IMG/VR virus record: IMGVR_UViG_3300025307_000067
Span: 1-53,390 of that record
Origin: a virus
Reading direction: 5' to 3' (one strand)
Length of the DNA stretch: 53,390 bases
The notes beneath the pieces are model-generated. The model saw only the letters and a list, made by a program, of their open reading frames with translations, was not told where the DNA came from and ran no database searches. Below are positions 16,185-22,977 of the stretch, piece by piece (positions within the stretch are counted from its first letter, which is position 1; every line of letters begins with the position of its first letter). A program made the position numbers and the translations under genes.

Positions 16185-16217
16185 AATTTAACTCCTTTAC
16201 TTATTATAGGATTTCTT

Positions 16218-16278
16218 CCTCATCATCAGGCCAGAAATTCATCTGGCGTTCCCCGACCCTCAACCGGGGAATTCGAGG
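16218..16278 (-). ncRNA. hammerhead-ribozyme-like element (type II), copy A
   Basis: Minus-strand order: CCUC, GAA, stem III (UUCCCCG with CGGGGAA), C at 16248, stem I (GCCAGA with UCUGGC), CUGAUGA, U, GAGG. Stem II (CCUC/GAGG) closes the element. Variations: U-A replaces the A15.1-U16.1 pair and one extra U follows CUGAUGA. Predicted cleavage between 16248 and 16247, in the leader of the SNF2 helicase gene. Confidence 0.55.
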
Positions 16279-16284
16279 TGTTGG

Positions 16285-16878
16285 TTATAATCCCGCGTCG
16301 AAACCTTGGACTTCTTCGATCTGCGCCTGTACGAGCTCTACTTTGGCCTCTTCTCCCCGAGTTTCCCATTCTTCTTTCTCGGTTTCGTATTCAGTCTGAC
16401 GCTCTTCGAACTCCTCGTCGGTCTCCTCCTTTTCTTTTTCGGGCTCTTCGGGCTCTTCCTCGTCGAACTCGAAGTCCAGGTCAACTCCCTCCAGGTCAGA
16501 AATCCAGCCATCCAACCCATCCACCCGTTCCTGGAGGAGCTGGCCGGTGTCTCCCTGCTGCAAACCTTCGGGCATATTATCAAGATTGCCTTGGGTTTCG
16601 TCCCGGAGATTTTCGATGTTGCCAATGATCTCTTCGATCTGAGATTTCAGATCCTCGGCGGACTCGGCGGTCAGATTCTCGATCTGCTCCTGGATGGAGT
16701 AATACTCCTGCAGGAAAGGGCTGCCGGTGAGCTGGCTGGGCTTGGGCGGAGTCAACGACCGGTAGGTCCGGCTACTTCTCGGCCCGGTCATGACGGACCA
16801 GGTGTAATGTTCGTCTCCCTTCTTAATACCAAACTCGGGATAATCTTTCCGACCTTTCACTTTAAAAACTTTAGGCAT
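16285..16878 (-). CDS. acidic coiled-coil phage protein
   Basis: 197 residues. The opening MPKVFKVKGRKDYPEFGIKKGDEHYTWSV and the PPKPSQLTGSPF motif belong to a family of small phage proteins of unknown function. Residues about 60-197 form long charged helices with a very acidic stretch (LDFEFDEEEPEEPEKEKEE). Possibly a DNA-mimic or scaffold-like protein (inference). Its 3' side is followed by hammerhead copy A. Confidence 0.72.
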   Translation of the reverse strand: MPKVFKVKGRKDYPEFGIKKGDEHYTWSVMTGPRSSRTYRSLTPPKPSQLTGSPFLQEYYSIQEQIENLTAESAEDLKSQIEEIIGNIENLRDETQGNLDNMPEGLQQGDTGQLLQERVDGLDGWISDLEGVDLDFEFDEEEPEEPEKEKEETDEEFEERQTEYETEKEEWETRGEEAKVELVQAQIEEVQGFDAGL

Positions 16879-16904
16879 TTTCTTTCTCCTTGATTAGATT
16901 TGTT

Positions 16905-17522
16905 TTATAACTCCTTCAACATCATTTTAATCTCACCAAAAACCTGGTCGATCTTCTTTGGTTTCCAACCCAGGCTATGGAGGAAGGTCCGAATGGAACT
17001 CTGGCTTGGCCGGATCCAGCGGATGGTCCAGTCAACCAATTCCTGAGGACTGCCCAGAACCAGATAAACAACTTCCAAAGCCTCTTTACTGAGGCTGGCC
17101 AACCCAGCCCGGAATTTGGTTTCCTCGAAGGGGCTGGGTCGTTCGTCGGCTATCTGGATACCAAGGTCCAAATCATCTAATGATGATAAGACACTTGAGC
17201 GGTGTTCTTCCGACGGGCTGAACATATTGTTTTGATATGTATGTCCAACTCTTCCATAACCATCTTCGAGAAGAATTGTGTTTTTCTCCTCTGTTGGACA
17301 ATTGATACAGCCTTTGATTCTTCCCATTTGATCCTGGAGTTGATACCAAAGGTGGGTTGAAAACATGCCTTTGTTTGGATCCCAGGTTTTGATCGCTTGC
17401 ATGAACCCGAGAGAGCCGAGGCTGACCAGTTCGTCGAAATCCAAGGAAGGATTTGTTTTGATCTTTTTCCAGGCTACCTTCCTGATCATATTGACGTAGT
17501 CGGAGTATTGAGGTTCTGACAT
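16905..17522 (-). CDS. sigma-factor-like protein (region 2, no clear region 4)
   Basis: 205 residues. Residues about 25-70 (SLDFDELVSLGSLGFMQAIKTWDPNKGMFSTHLWYQLQDQMGR in pieces) match sigma-70 region 2, which binds core polymerase and the -10 element. The C-terminal part (LSKEALEVVYLVLGSP ... SSIRTFLHSLGW) is helical and could be a reduced region 4. A phage sigma factor that reads mainly a -10 element would suit the ACTATAATATA promoters lacking a -35. That link is inference. Confidence 0.7.
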   Translation of the reverse strand: MSEPQYSDYVNMIRKVAWKKIKTNPSLDFDELVSLGSLGFMQAIKTWDPNKGMFSTHLWYQLQDQMGRIKGCINCPTEEKNTILLEDGYGRVGHTYQNNMFSPSEEHRSSVLSSLDDLDLGIQIADERPSPFEETKFRAGLASLSKEALEVVYLVLGSPQELVDWTIRWIRPSQSSIRTFLHSLGWKPKKIDQVFGEIKMMLKEL

Positions 17523-17531
17523 AACTTTTCC

Positions 17532-17771
17532 TTAACTGTAGACCAGCCGCCCCGGCTCTTCGGACCGGATGCTAATCCCCCACTCGTAAGCCAACGGACG
17601 GATCGCCCTCAACACCGCGGCGTTCCACTTGGTGTAGCCCTTGAGCAAGGCTTTGGGGGTAATGATAAACTGCCCTTTCACCTTGTAGACCTTGGCGTTC
17701 AGGTCTCTGACCAGGTCGGCAAAGTTCTTTCTGACTTGCCTCTTGCTGTACCTCTTCGCATTGTTACTCAT
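17532..17771 (-). CDS. small basic protein of unknown function
   Basis: 79 residues starting MSNNAKRYSKRQ, after GGAGGG. Strongly basic, with VRKNFADLVRDLNAKVYKVKGQ and a second helix. May bind nucleic acid; no family recognised. Immediately upstream of its ribosome site is hammerhead copy B. Confidence 0.62.
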   Translation of the reverse strand: MSNNAKRYSKRQVRKNFADLVRDLNAKVYKVKGQFIITPKALLKGYTKWNAAVLRAIRPLAYEWGISIRSEEPGRLVYS

Positions 17772-17801
17772 TTGTGTACCCTCCAAAATTTAATTTCTGA
17801 T

Positions 17802-17864
17802 ATCCATCATCAGACCTGGAATTCACCAGGTTTCCCCGTGCACCTCCGGGCCGGGGATTCGGAT
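17802..17864 (-). ncRNA. hammerhead-ribozyme-like element (type II), copy B
   Basis: AUCC, GAA, stem III (UCCCCG with CGGGGA), A at 17832, stem I (ACCUGG, loop UGAAUU, CCAGGU), CUGAUGA, U, GGAU. Stem I loop is identical to copy A. Same U-A pair at 15.1/16.1 and same extra U. Predicted cleavage between 17832 and 17831, separating the 17868-18092 gene from 17532-17771. Confidence 0.55.
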
Positions 17865-17867
17865 TGA

Positions 17868-18092
17868 TTACCGATAAAGATCAACAAATTCTCCGAAATA
17901 CTTATCGAAGGTCTGCACCGCGTTTTCGTAGTCGCTCGACATCATTTCCTTCTGAATCTGGTCGAAGTCAAGTCCCAGCTGTTTGGCAAGGGTTTTGGCT
18001 GTACCGATCAAGAAGAAAACATTTCCCTCTGGGCCAGTCAGATCAATCTTTCTTTTGCCCTTGGGAAGAGCATCAATAGATTTGATTGTCAT
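17868..18092 (-). CDS. small protein of unknown function
   Basis: 74 residues. LTGPEGNVFFLIGTAKTLAKQLGLDF and a helical C-terminus (DYENAVQTFDKYFGEFVDLY) resemble small conserved phage proteins without a known role. The start overlaps the previous stop by ATGA. Confidence 0.68.
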   Translation of the reverse strand: MTIKSIDALPKGKRKIDLTGPEGNVFFLIGTAKTLAKQLGLDFDQIQKEMMSSDYENAVQTFDKYFGEFVDLYR

Positions 18093-18352
18093 ATCTTGGC
18101 CTCCCGAATCTTCTTGTGGTAGTCGGCTCCCTTGCAGCGGATTGCCTCGCCATTATAGGCACGTTTCATAGCCTTGACAATTGCCTCACTCGGAGGCCCC
18201 TGCCATCTAGGAGTGGAGAAAACCTCAGGATTGTCAAATCTGGCACAATGGAGGCAATCATACCACACCCAACGACGACCACGACTCCTTCTCATGGCAC
18301 CATGATCTCCGCCATATGGTTTGAACCATAGGCAATCTCGATTTGTAGCCAT
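18089..18352 (-). CDS. small Cys-containing basic protein
   Basis: 87 residues starting MATNRDCLWFKPYGG; GGAGG 7 nt upstream decides the start. RSRGRRWVWYDCLHCARFDNP contains a CxxC pair. Function unknown. Confidence 0.62.
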   Translation of the reverse strand: MATNRDCLWFKPYGGDHGAMRRSRGRRWVWYDCLHCARFDNPEVFSTPRWQGPPSEAIVKAMKRAYNGEAIRCKGADYHKKIREAKI

Positions 18353-18362
18353 AATTGTCCTC

Positions 18363-18638
18363 CTATAAATACGGAATCCGTATCGGTTTGGGCTCCAAAG
18401 CCTTCTTGGCCAACTTACGATAATACCGCCACCGGGGACACCTATTGCCACATCCAGCATTCATGTACAACTCCGGCTTGAACCCCCTTGCCCTGCACTT
18501 TTCATCAGACATTTGTGGATAGGGTTCGATGTGCCAGCATTTGAATATCTGGAATGGATTGAAAATCTCAGGTGGCTCCCAGGAGTAAAATCGCCTCTGG
18601 TTTTCGAGGATAAGTGCTACTTGTTCAGATTTTGTCAT
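18363..18638 (-). CDS. small Cys-rich protein ending KPIRIPYL
   Basis: 91 residues with CWHIEPY, CRARG and CGNRCPRW. The last eight residues, KPIRIPYL, match the tail of the GIY-YIG protein at 42053-42889 although the rest is unrelated. Stop precedes the next gene's ribosome site. Function unknown. Confidence 0.65.
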   Translation of the reverse strand: MTKSEQVALILENQRRFYSWEPPEIFNPFQIFKCWHIEPYPQMSDEKCRARGFKPELYMNAGCGNRCPRWRYYRKLAKKALEPKPIRIPYL

Positions 18639-18898
18639 CTCTTATCCTCCCACATTTTCATATTGGCGTGGACTTGGTCGGTCAGGCTGACGGAATCTGA
18701 AGCAGACTTGCCAGCCCGGACGGCGCCGTTCTTGCCGACGAAATACAACCTACCGTCTTTGACGAACTGGCGATATTTTGACCGGGAAGAAACTTCCTGC
18801 ATCGCCAGGCCCTCCACCAGGAACCTTACGACCCGGTCGGTCAAGGTCTTGGGTTGGCCTTTCCTGGGGCCGCTTTGGAATGTTTGGTAGGTATTCAT
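18635..18898 (-). CDS. small protein of unknown function
   Basis: 87 residues starting MNTYQTFQSGPRKGQPK. The start at 18898 lies 2 nt after the preceding stop; upstream in-frame sequence overlaps the neighbour and is not credible. Contains LTDRVVRFLVEGLAMQEVSSRSKYRQF, predicted helical. Confidence 0.62.
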   Translation of the reverse strand: MNTYQTFQSGPRKGQPKTLTDRVVRFLVEGLAMQEVSSRSKYRQFVKDGRLYFVGKNGAVRAGKSASDSVSLTDQVHANMKMWEDKR

Positions 18899-18899
18899 G

Positions 18900-19121
18900 T
18901 TATCTTCCAGCTTCAAAATCGGCCAGAATTTGCTGATTCCGGCGATTGTCCGCTTCAATATCTTCTTGGTATTTCTTCTCCCAGGCAGTCCAACATTCTT
19001 CACACCAGATGGTCGTCTTAGTGGTGTAATGGCCGCCAGCGCACCAGCGCCTCTTGGTTTCACCCTCGAATCGTTTGAAAACAGGTTTAACCTTTTTACA
19101 GTTGACACATTTGGCTTCCAT
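18900..19121 (-). CDS. small zinc-ribbon protein
   Basis: 73 residues starting MEAKCVNCKKVKPVF, after GGAGGG. Two CxxC pairs (CVNC, CEEC) frame a short hairpin, a typical zinc ribbon, followed by a charged helix. Probably nucleic-acid or protein binding; unknown. Confidence 0.66.
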   Translation of the reverse strand: MEAKCVNCKKVKPVFKRFEGETKRRWCAGGHYTTKTTIWCEECWTAWEKKYQEDIEADNRRNQQILADFEAGR

Positions 19122-19150
19122 CATACCCTCCCAATTCATTAGATTTGGTT

Positions 19151-19210
19151 TCCTACCACCGGGTCGCAGCCCGGTTCCGGCCGGTTACCATCCGGCTCTC
19201 ATCAGGTAGG
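19151..19210 (-). ncRNA. degenerate hammerhead-like element (type I order), copy F
   Basis: CCUAC, CUGAUGA, stem II (GCCGG with CCGGC), GGAA, stem III (CCGGG with CCCGG), UG, GUAGG. Stem I CCUAC/GUAGG is perfect, but the GAAA core reads GGAA and the cleavage-site nucleotide would be G, which hammerheads do not cleave. Probably inactive or a decayed copy. Confidence 0.35.
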
Positions 19211-19212
19211 GG

Positions 19213-19407
19213 TTATAGATAATCAGGATTGATGTATCTCTCGGCATCAGTGGGATTATCAAAAGTTTTTGGTAACGAGCCATTATAAGGGAAGGCATGG
19301 AATTTATCCTGAGAATTTTTATGCCTCACATGTCCAAGCTCTTGCCCCATAGTGGATTTTACTAACCATGCTGTGTGGTCTAATTTGTGAACTTCTATAT
19401 ATGCCAT
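19213..19407 (-). CDS. small protein of unknown function
   Basis: 64 residues, starting MAYIEVHKLDHTAWLV after GGAGGG. Contains DKFHAFPYNGSLPKTFDNPTDAERYI, reminiscent of short phage proteins that wrap a two-strand sheet and helix. No assignment. Confidence 0.6.
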   Translation of the reverse strand: MAYIEVHKLDHTAWLVKSTMGQELGHVRHKNSQDKFHAFPYNGSLPKTFDNPTDAERYINPDYL

Positions 19408-19523
19408 TTTCCTTCCCTCCCATTAATTTATTTGTTAAGGATTGATAAACCGTTATGTTGTGCCTGAGCCGATAAACCGGCTATTAGCTTTGCCCTGAAC
19501 GGCGGCAGGGGATTGACCGCATT
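19408..19523 (-). other. structured intergenic region without a gene
   Basis: On the minus strand it holds two hairpins (CCCUG with CAGGG; GCCGG with a UUUAU loop and CGGC) before a GGGAGGG ribosome site. Size and position match the hammerhead gaps nearby, but CUGAUGA is absent, so no ribozyme is called. Confidence 0.35.
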
Positions 19524-19832
19524 TTAGTAGATAACCTTGTCCAGGTTATTGATGAGTTGGTCGGATTGATTCTGGATGGTAAATAAGTTATCATCAGGAT
19601 ATTCACAAAGGATTCTTGCTTTACCCTTTTTGAAAGATTCATTATTGAAAAATCCTGGCTCATCTCCTTCTGGCATGAACTCCCAAAAGTAACCGCCAGG
19701 AAAATGTCCAACGTAACGACTTGCCCAATGGCCGGTTGATTTTTCATAATATTGAAAGAACCAACCAATCATCTTACCATTCTGACGAATCTCATATTCT
19801 GGTTTTCCAGAAGTTTTATGAAAAGTTGCCAT
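19524..19832 (-). CDS. hypothetical protein
   Basis: 102 residues starting MATFHKTSGKPEYEIRQNGK; GGAGGG 8 nt upstream. Aromatic beta-rich stretch (MIGWFFQYYEKSTGHWASRYVGHFPGGYFWEF in parts). Function unknown. Confidence 0.6.
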   Translation of the reverse strand: MATFHKTSGKPEYEIRQNGKMIGWFFQYYEKSTGHWASRYVGHFPGGYFWEFMPEGDEPGFFNNESFKKGKARILCEYPDDNLFTIQNQSDQLINNLDKVIY

Positions 19833-19862
19833 CTCCTTACCCTCCATTCAGATTTTATTTTG

Positions 19863-19925
19863 GCTCCTGCTACCCCGACCATTAAGCCGGGGTTTCATGC
19901 TCGCCAGGCAATCATCAGGCGGGGT
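19863..19925 (-). ncRNA. hammerhead-ribozyme-like element (type I), copy E
   Basis: CUGAUGA (19918-19912), a short stem II (UGC with GCA), GAAA (19896-19893), stem III (ACCCCG with CGGGGU), A at 19871, then GCAGG. Stem I (CCCCGC with GCAGG) has a C-A mismatch. The core matches consensus, including A15.1-U16.1 and an allowed A17. The UGA stop of the upstream gene is part of CUGAUGA. Confidence 0.5.
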
Positions 19926-20199
19926 TGGTTAATTCTTGGATTTGGCGGTCGATGGTTTCAAGTTCAATTAGATGGCTTCTCCTAATGCAATCCAGTTCAG
20001 CCATCTTTTCTGCCCTGGGAAGCATGTCTTGGAAGATCACAAAGCCATGCTCTAAAAACAGCATGGCCACTTGGGTTTTTCCGCCGACGTCTTTGATGCT
20101 GGGATGGAAGGTGTACACTCGGTTAATGACAATCCATTGCTCGTCGGTACATTTTCCTTTGACACTTTCTGTCAAGGCATCAAACTCTGATCTCATCAT
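19915..20199 (-). CDS. hypothetical helical protein
   Basis: 94 residues. LTESVKGKCTDEQWIVINRVY, DVGGKTQVAMLFLEHGFVIF and a C-terminal coiled helix (EKMAELDCIRRSHLIELETIDRQIQEL in pieces). Its stop codon lies inside hammerhead copy E. Function unknown. Confidence 0.62.
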   Translation of the reverse strand: MMRSEFDALTESVKGKCTDEQWIVINRVYTFHPSIKDVGGKTQVAMLFLEHGFVIFQDMLPRAEKMAELDCIRRSHLIELETIDRQIQELTNPA

Positions 20200-20217
20200 T
20201 TTATTGCCCTCCTGAGA

Positions 20218-20478
20218 TTAATTAAAAAGTTCTTTTCCTGCATCGGTGTAATCGAAGACCATATCGGAAAACTTACCCTTGCCCTCGTCATCGGATATGA
20301 CGACTAACCCCTTTTTCACCAGGGAAGCAACTACTCCTCGGTAGATTTTTTCGTCCAGTTTGGCAGCATCGCAAACTGCGAAAGACCACTGACCACCTTC
20401 CAGGCAGTCGCCGAAGTTTGTCTTTCTGGCAGCCTGGAGAACTTTGATTTCCAACTCGGTTAGTCCGTCGGTTTTCAT
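20218..20478 (-). CDS. small winged-helix-like protein
   Basis: 86 residues. LTELEIKVLQAARKTNFGD and LDEKIYRGVVASLVKKGLVVISDDE form a winged-helix pattern; the tail DMVFDYTDAGKELFN is also typical. Translated with the 16-codon frame upstream (ATGA overlap). Probably a regulator. Confidence 0.65.
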   Translation of the reverse strand: MKTDGLTELEIKVLQAARKTNFGDCLEGGQWSFAVCDAAKLDEKIYRGVVASLVKKGLVVISDDEGKGKFSDMVFDYTDAGKELFN

Positions 20479-20525
20479 TTTGCTACCCCTTTTTTGCCAT
20501 TGTCGTCCTCAATTATGATTTTCAT
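20475..20525 (-). CDS. 16-residue peptide coupled to the winged-helix gene
   Basis: MKIIIEDDNGKKGVAK, with GGAGGG upstream at good spacing and a stop overlapping the next start (ATGA). The ribosome site otherwise has no gene, so it may act as a translated leader that couples the winged-helix gene to ribosome loading. Peptide function, if any, unknown. Confidence 0.5.
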   Translation of the reverse strand: MKIIIEDDNGKKGVAK

Positions 20526-20551
20526 GTTTCTTACCCTCCACTTTTTATTTT

Positions 20552-20607
20552 GATCTCATCAGCACCAGATTGACTGGTGGACCTGCTCCTCCAAGCAGGT
20601 TTCGATC
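20552..20607 (-). ncRNA. hammerhead ribozyme (type II), copy C, full consensus
   Basis: GAUC, GAAA, stem III (ACCUGC, loop, GCAGGU), C at 20580, stem I (CACCAG, loop UCAAU, CUGGUG), CUGAUGA, GAUC. All core nucleotides match the hammerhead consensus, and stem II (GAUC/GAUC) closes the element with no extra base. Predicted cleavage between 20580 and 20579, between the zincin gene and the 16-residue frame. Confidence 0.8.
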
Positions 20608-20608
20608 T

Positions 20609-20914
20609 TTAAAGATTATTTTTGTACCAAGCCACCAAAGCCCGGAAATTATCTCTCCATTTCCTGCTGTGGTTCATCCCACCTTTCATAACATGGGCAA
20701 CTTCGTGAAGGAAAGTGCCGACTGTGGGAGAATAAATAAATACTTTGGGCTGACCAAACTGGTTTAGCCCAGCCTCGCCATTGAGTTTAGGATCGAACCC
20801 TTTGGCAATGGTTACTGATAAATTAGGAGAAAATTGGTTGCAGACTGCAGAAACGGTTTGTAAGGTTAAAGGAGCCTCATAAAGACTCCCGGCAATTAAT
20901 CTGTTCCAATCCAT
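20609..20914 (-). CDS. SprT-like zinc metalloprotease
   Basis: 101 residues starting MDWNRLIAGSLYEAP; AAGGAGG decides the start. FLHEVAHVMKGGMNHSRKWRDNF gives HExxH plus a downstream His and Trp, the SprT/WLM-like zincin layout. Substrate unknown. Flanked by hammerhead copies C and D. Confidence 0.72.
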   Translation of the reverse strand: MDWNRLIAGSLYEAPLTLQTVSAVCNQFSPNLSVTIAKGFDPKLNGEAGLNQFGQPKVFIYSPTVGTFLHEVAHVMKGGMNHSRKWRDNFRALVAWYKNNL

Positions 20915-21328
20915 TATTTTATCCTCCTTAGGATTTGGTTGATCATCATCAGCATTGGCATCACCAATGGACCGGAACAATTATATTATCTGCTCCGGTT
21001 TCGATCTTTCGATAATAATTTTTTCACTACTGGCCAAACCCGGCCCCGGTACTTATTCTCATCTCTTTTAAATTGTTAATCAGCTTAGTTTTCGGTCTCT
21101 CTCCTACCAAGTCTTATCGGTTTTGAACCGGTTCCTTGGGTGACCTCCCCGGGTTCCTCCGAGTGCGTCAATTTAAGCCTTTAGGTGGCCTGAACCCTAT
21201 CTTCCCATTTCAGGAGTTCATGAGGTGGTCCGTGCTGTGGGTTTGCCTTTCGGCCTCTCCAACCACCCCGCCAGGTTCGGCCCGGCTTTTCATTTGGTCT
21301 GACTTTGGTACCTCCTTAACCTTTATTT
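20915..21328 (-). ncRNA. long untranslated leader RNA ending in a hammerhead
   Basis: From the promoter at 21335-21340 to the zincin gene there are about 410 nt with no convincing gene; the best frame is 27 codons with a poorly placed ribosome site. Hairpins such as GCC-GAAA-GGC are visible. Copy D of the hammerhead lies at the end. Either a regulatory leader or an independent RNA released by self-cleavage. Confidence 0.45.
20941..21006 (-). ncRNA. hammerhead ribozyme (type II), copy D
   Basis: GAUC, GAAA, stem III (ACCGGA with UCCGGU, longer AU-rich loop), C at 20970, stem I (CAUUGG with CCAAUG), CUGAUGA, U, GAUC. Core consensus except for one extra U before stem II. Predicted cleavage between 20970 and 20969. 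Confidence 0.7.
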
Positions 21329-21334
21329 ACCTAT

Positions 21335-21364
21335 ATTATATAGTGTTCTGTGAAGAAGACAAGC
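21335..21364 (-). promoter_or_regulatory. promoter of the 21.3 kb leader
   Basis: ACACTATATAATATAGG with TATAAT at 21340-21335. GCTTG lies exactly 19 nt upstream, a weak version of the bipartite box. It follows a terminator at 21432-21459. Confidence 0.5.
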
Positions 21365-21431
21365 TTTTTTATTAAGAAATATTAATTTATAGGAATTATT
21401 ATTTTATAACTATCCAATGATTACAATAGGT

Positions 21432-21459
21432 TATAAAAACACCCAAAAATAATTTTGGT
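21432..21459 (-). terminator. intrinsic terminator of the 23.4-21.5 kb operon
   Basis: On the minus strand ACCAAAA, TTA, TTTTTGGGT then GTTTTTAT: an A/T-rich hairpin with a U-tract, placed just after the HNH gene stop. Confidence 0.55.
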
Positions 21460-21466
21460 TTAGGTC

Positions 21467-21973
21467 CTATTTTTTTTCACTTTCCAGCCTCAAATCATCC
21501 AAATATCTCCTACAACTTCCCTTATGTCCATCCTCGTCCTTATTGAAATTCTCCTTTACTCCCCATCGACCACAGCGCTTACATTGCAGAGCATGAGCGC
21601 TGCCAGTAGCCTGCCAAGCCCGCTGGCGCTTCTTGAGCAAAAAGTGATATTCACGCCCCTGACAGACCACCAAGTTGGAATTATCAGAATCAGATTTACA
21701 GCCATTGACGTGGAAGATCTCGGCTTTGGATGGCAGATATATGCCTGCAGCTTCCTCGACCACCAACACATCTTCTCTGACATGAGAGGTTTTGGATCTT
21801 AGTGCTCGGGGATTATCTGGGGCGTAGATGGTCTTATAGGAATTGATCTGCCCTGCTCCTTTTTTCCAGTTAGGAGCGTTCTCACCAACTCGGCCAGTAT
21901 GATAATGACCTCGACGCCAGAGGCATCCAGGAGTGACTTGTCTTCCACAGCCGCAGGCACAGAGTCGTTTCAT
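21467..21973 (-). CDS. HNH-type endonuclease
   Basis: 168 residues starting MKRLCACGCGRQVTPG; the ATG overlaps the upstream stop. N-terminal zinc motif CACGC ... RRGHYH, then an HNH core (EIFHVNGCKSDSDNSNLVVC, REYHFLL) and a C-terminal CxxC ribbon (CKRCGRWGVKENF). Typical of free-standing phage HNH enzymes; it may be a homing gene. Target unknown. Confidence 0.75.
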   Translation of the reverse strand: MKRLCACGCGRQVTPGCLWRRGHYHTGRVGENAPNWKKGAGQINSYKTIYAPDNPRALRSKTSHVREDVLVVEEAAGIYLPSKAEIFHVNGCKSDSDNSNLVVCQGREYHFLLKKRQRAWQATGSAHALQCKRCGRWGVKENFNKDEDGHKGSCRRYLDDLRLESEKK

Positions 21974-22413
21974 TTGCAGCCTCTTTTCTTTCTTCTCTCT
22001 TCTTCTTTTGTTATTGCCTTGATATCCATAACCCAAAGAAAGTTTGATTTTACACATTTCGTAAATCCCTGCCCGACTTTTGGCTTATATCCTATGTTAC
22101 AACTACCTATTTTCATTTTTCCCCATTTTTTCTGAGATTTGTTTGCTATAAAATTAGGACATGATCCACAGCTTGATGGCAATGGTATTGGTTTTGCTTG
22201 TTTCTTTGGTAGGCGGTCTATTTTTTCTTCTAACTCTTCTATAGTAGGTAGATATTCAAAAGAGTATATAAAACTGGCAATAAGATGAAATTCTAACTTT
22301 TGTGAAGAACAACTCCATTCAACCTTCTCCATTTTTTCTAAAAAGCAAAGATAAGCCTTGTCGCGAATAGATTGTTTACGAAGTGGAAATTGAATTATTT
22401 TTGCTGTGTTCAT
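21970..22413 (-). CDS. hypothetical protein with Cys-rich C-terminus
   Basis: 147 residues. N-terminus IIQFPLRKQSIRDKAYLCFLEKMEK; four cysteines in SCGSCPNF, SCNIGY and TKCVKS suggest a zinc site. A frame-coupled partner of the HNH gene (ATGA). Function unknown. Confidence 0.65.
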   Translation of the reverse strand: MNTAKIIQFPLRKQSIRDKAYLCFLEKMEKVEWSCSSQKLEFHLIASFIYSFEYLPTIEELEEKIDRLPKKQAKPIPLPSSCGSCPNFIANKSQKKWGKMKIGSCNIGYKPKVGQGFTKCVKSNFLWVMDIKAITKEEERRKKRGCK

Positions 22414-22811
22414 TGCCCCCTCCTATATGAGCCAGTAGCCCATTGAGCCCATGCCTCCTTTGCCGCCAGCAGAATAGCAATGCAAGGATTATCATCTGCG
22501 CCTTGGCCGTGGATGAAAGGATCGATTTTGTGGAACTGAGCAATGGATATAGTTATACCCTTATGGGCCTGCCAGTTCAGATTGAGATTAAACCCATCAG
22601 ATCCATCTGGTAAGGCCTCACGCATCTTTCTGATGACCATCCATATCTGGCCGGTGGATTCATCATCAGGTCGCCACTGGTCTTCAAACATAACACACTG
22701 GCAGTGCCCAATTTTTTCAGTGGCAACCCACCATTGTCCATGTTGTAAGAACCCCCCCATTAAATCTTCAGCACTCCAGTGCCTAAGTTCCAAAATCTTT
22801 GGATTGGTCAT
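22410..22811 (-). CDS. hypothetical protein, NinX/DUF2591-like features
   Basis: 133 residues starting MTNPKILELRHWSAEDL; GGAG 6 nt upstream. The end, ADDNPCIAILLAAKEAWAQW, resembles the closing segment of DUF2591 proteins, which co-occur with phage nin genes. The match is partial, so this is a hint only. Confidence 0.58.
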   Translation of the reverse strand: MTNPKILELRHWSAEDLMGGFLQHGQWWVATEKIGHCQCVMFEDQWRPDDESTGQIWMVIRKMREALPDGSDGFNLNLNWQAHKGITISIAQFHKIDPFIHGQGADDNPCIAILLAAKEAWAQWATGSYRRGQ

Positions 22812-22872
22812 TTTACTCTCCATTTTGGTTAAAAACTAAAAAAGTTTAAAAGTTACAAACCCCGATATCTTA

Positions 22873-22977
22873 TTAGCGGGCCATAGCCAAGACTTTTGTA
22901 CTGATGAATACAAATATACCAAGTAGTACACACCATCCGTACAACTTAATCTGATGGCGCTTATGAAGTTCTTTCAT
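22873..22977 (-). CDS. 34-residue single-pass membrane peptide
   Basis: MKELHKRHQIKLYGWCVLLG then IFVFISTKVLAMAR. A basic N-terminus and one hydrophobic helix; GAGAG upstream and the start immediately after the preceding stop. Too short for standard gene finders. Confidence 0.5.
   Translation of the reverse strand: MKELHKRHQIKLYGWCVLLGIFVFISTKVLAMAR

Noticed and set aside
19408-19523. Seventh hammerhead
   Set aside because: Two hairpins and the right location, but no CUGAUGA; AGCUAAUAG is too far from consensus.
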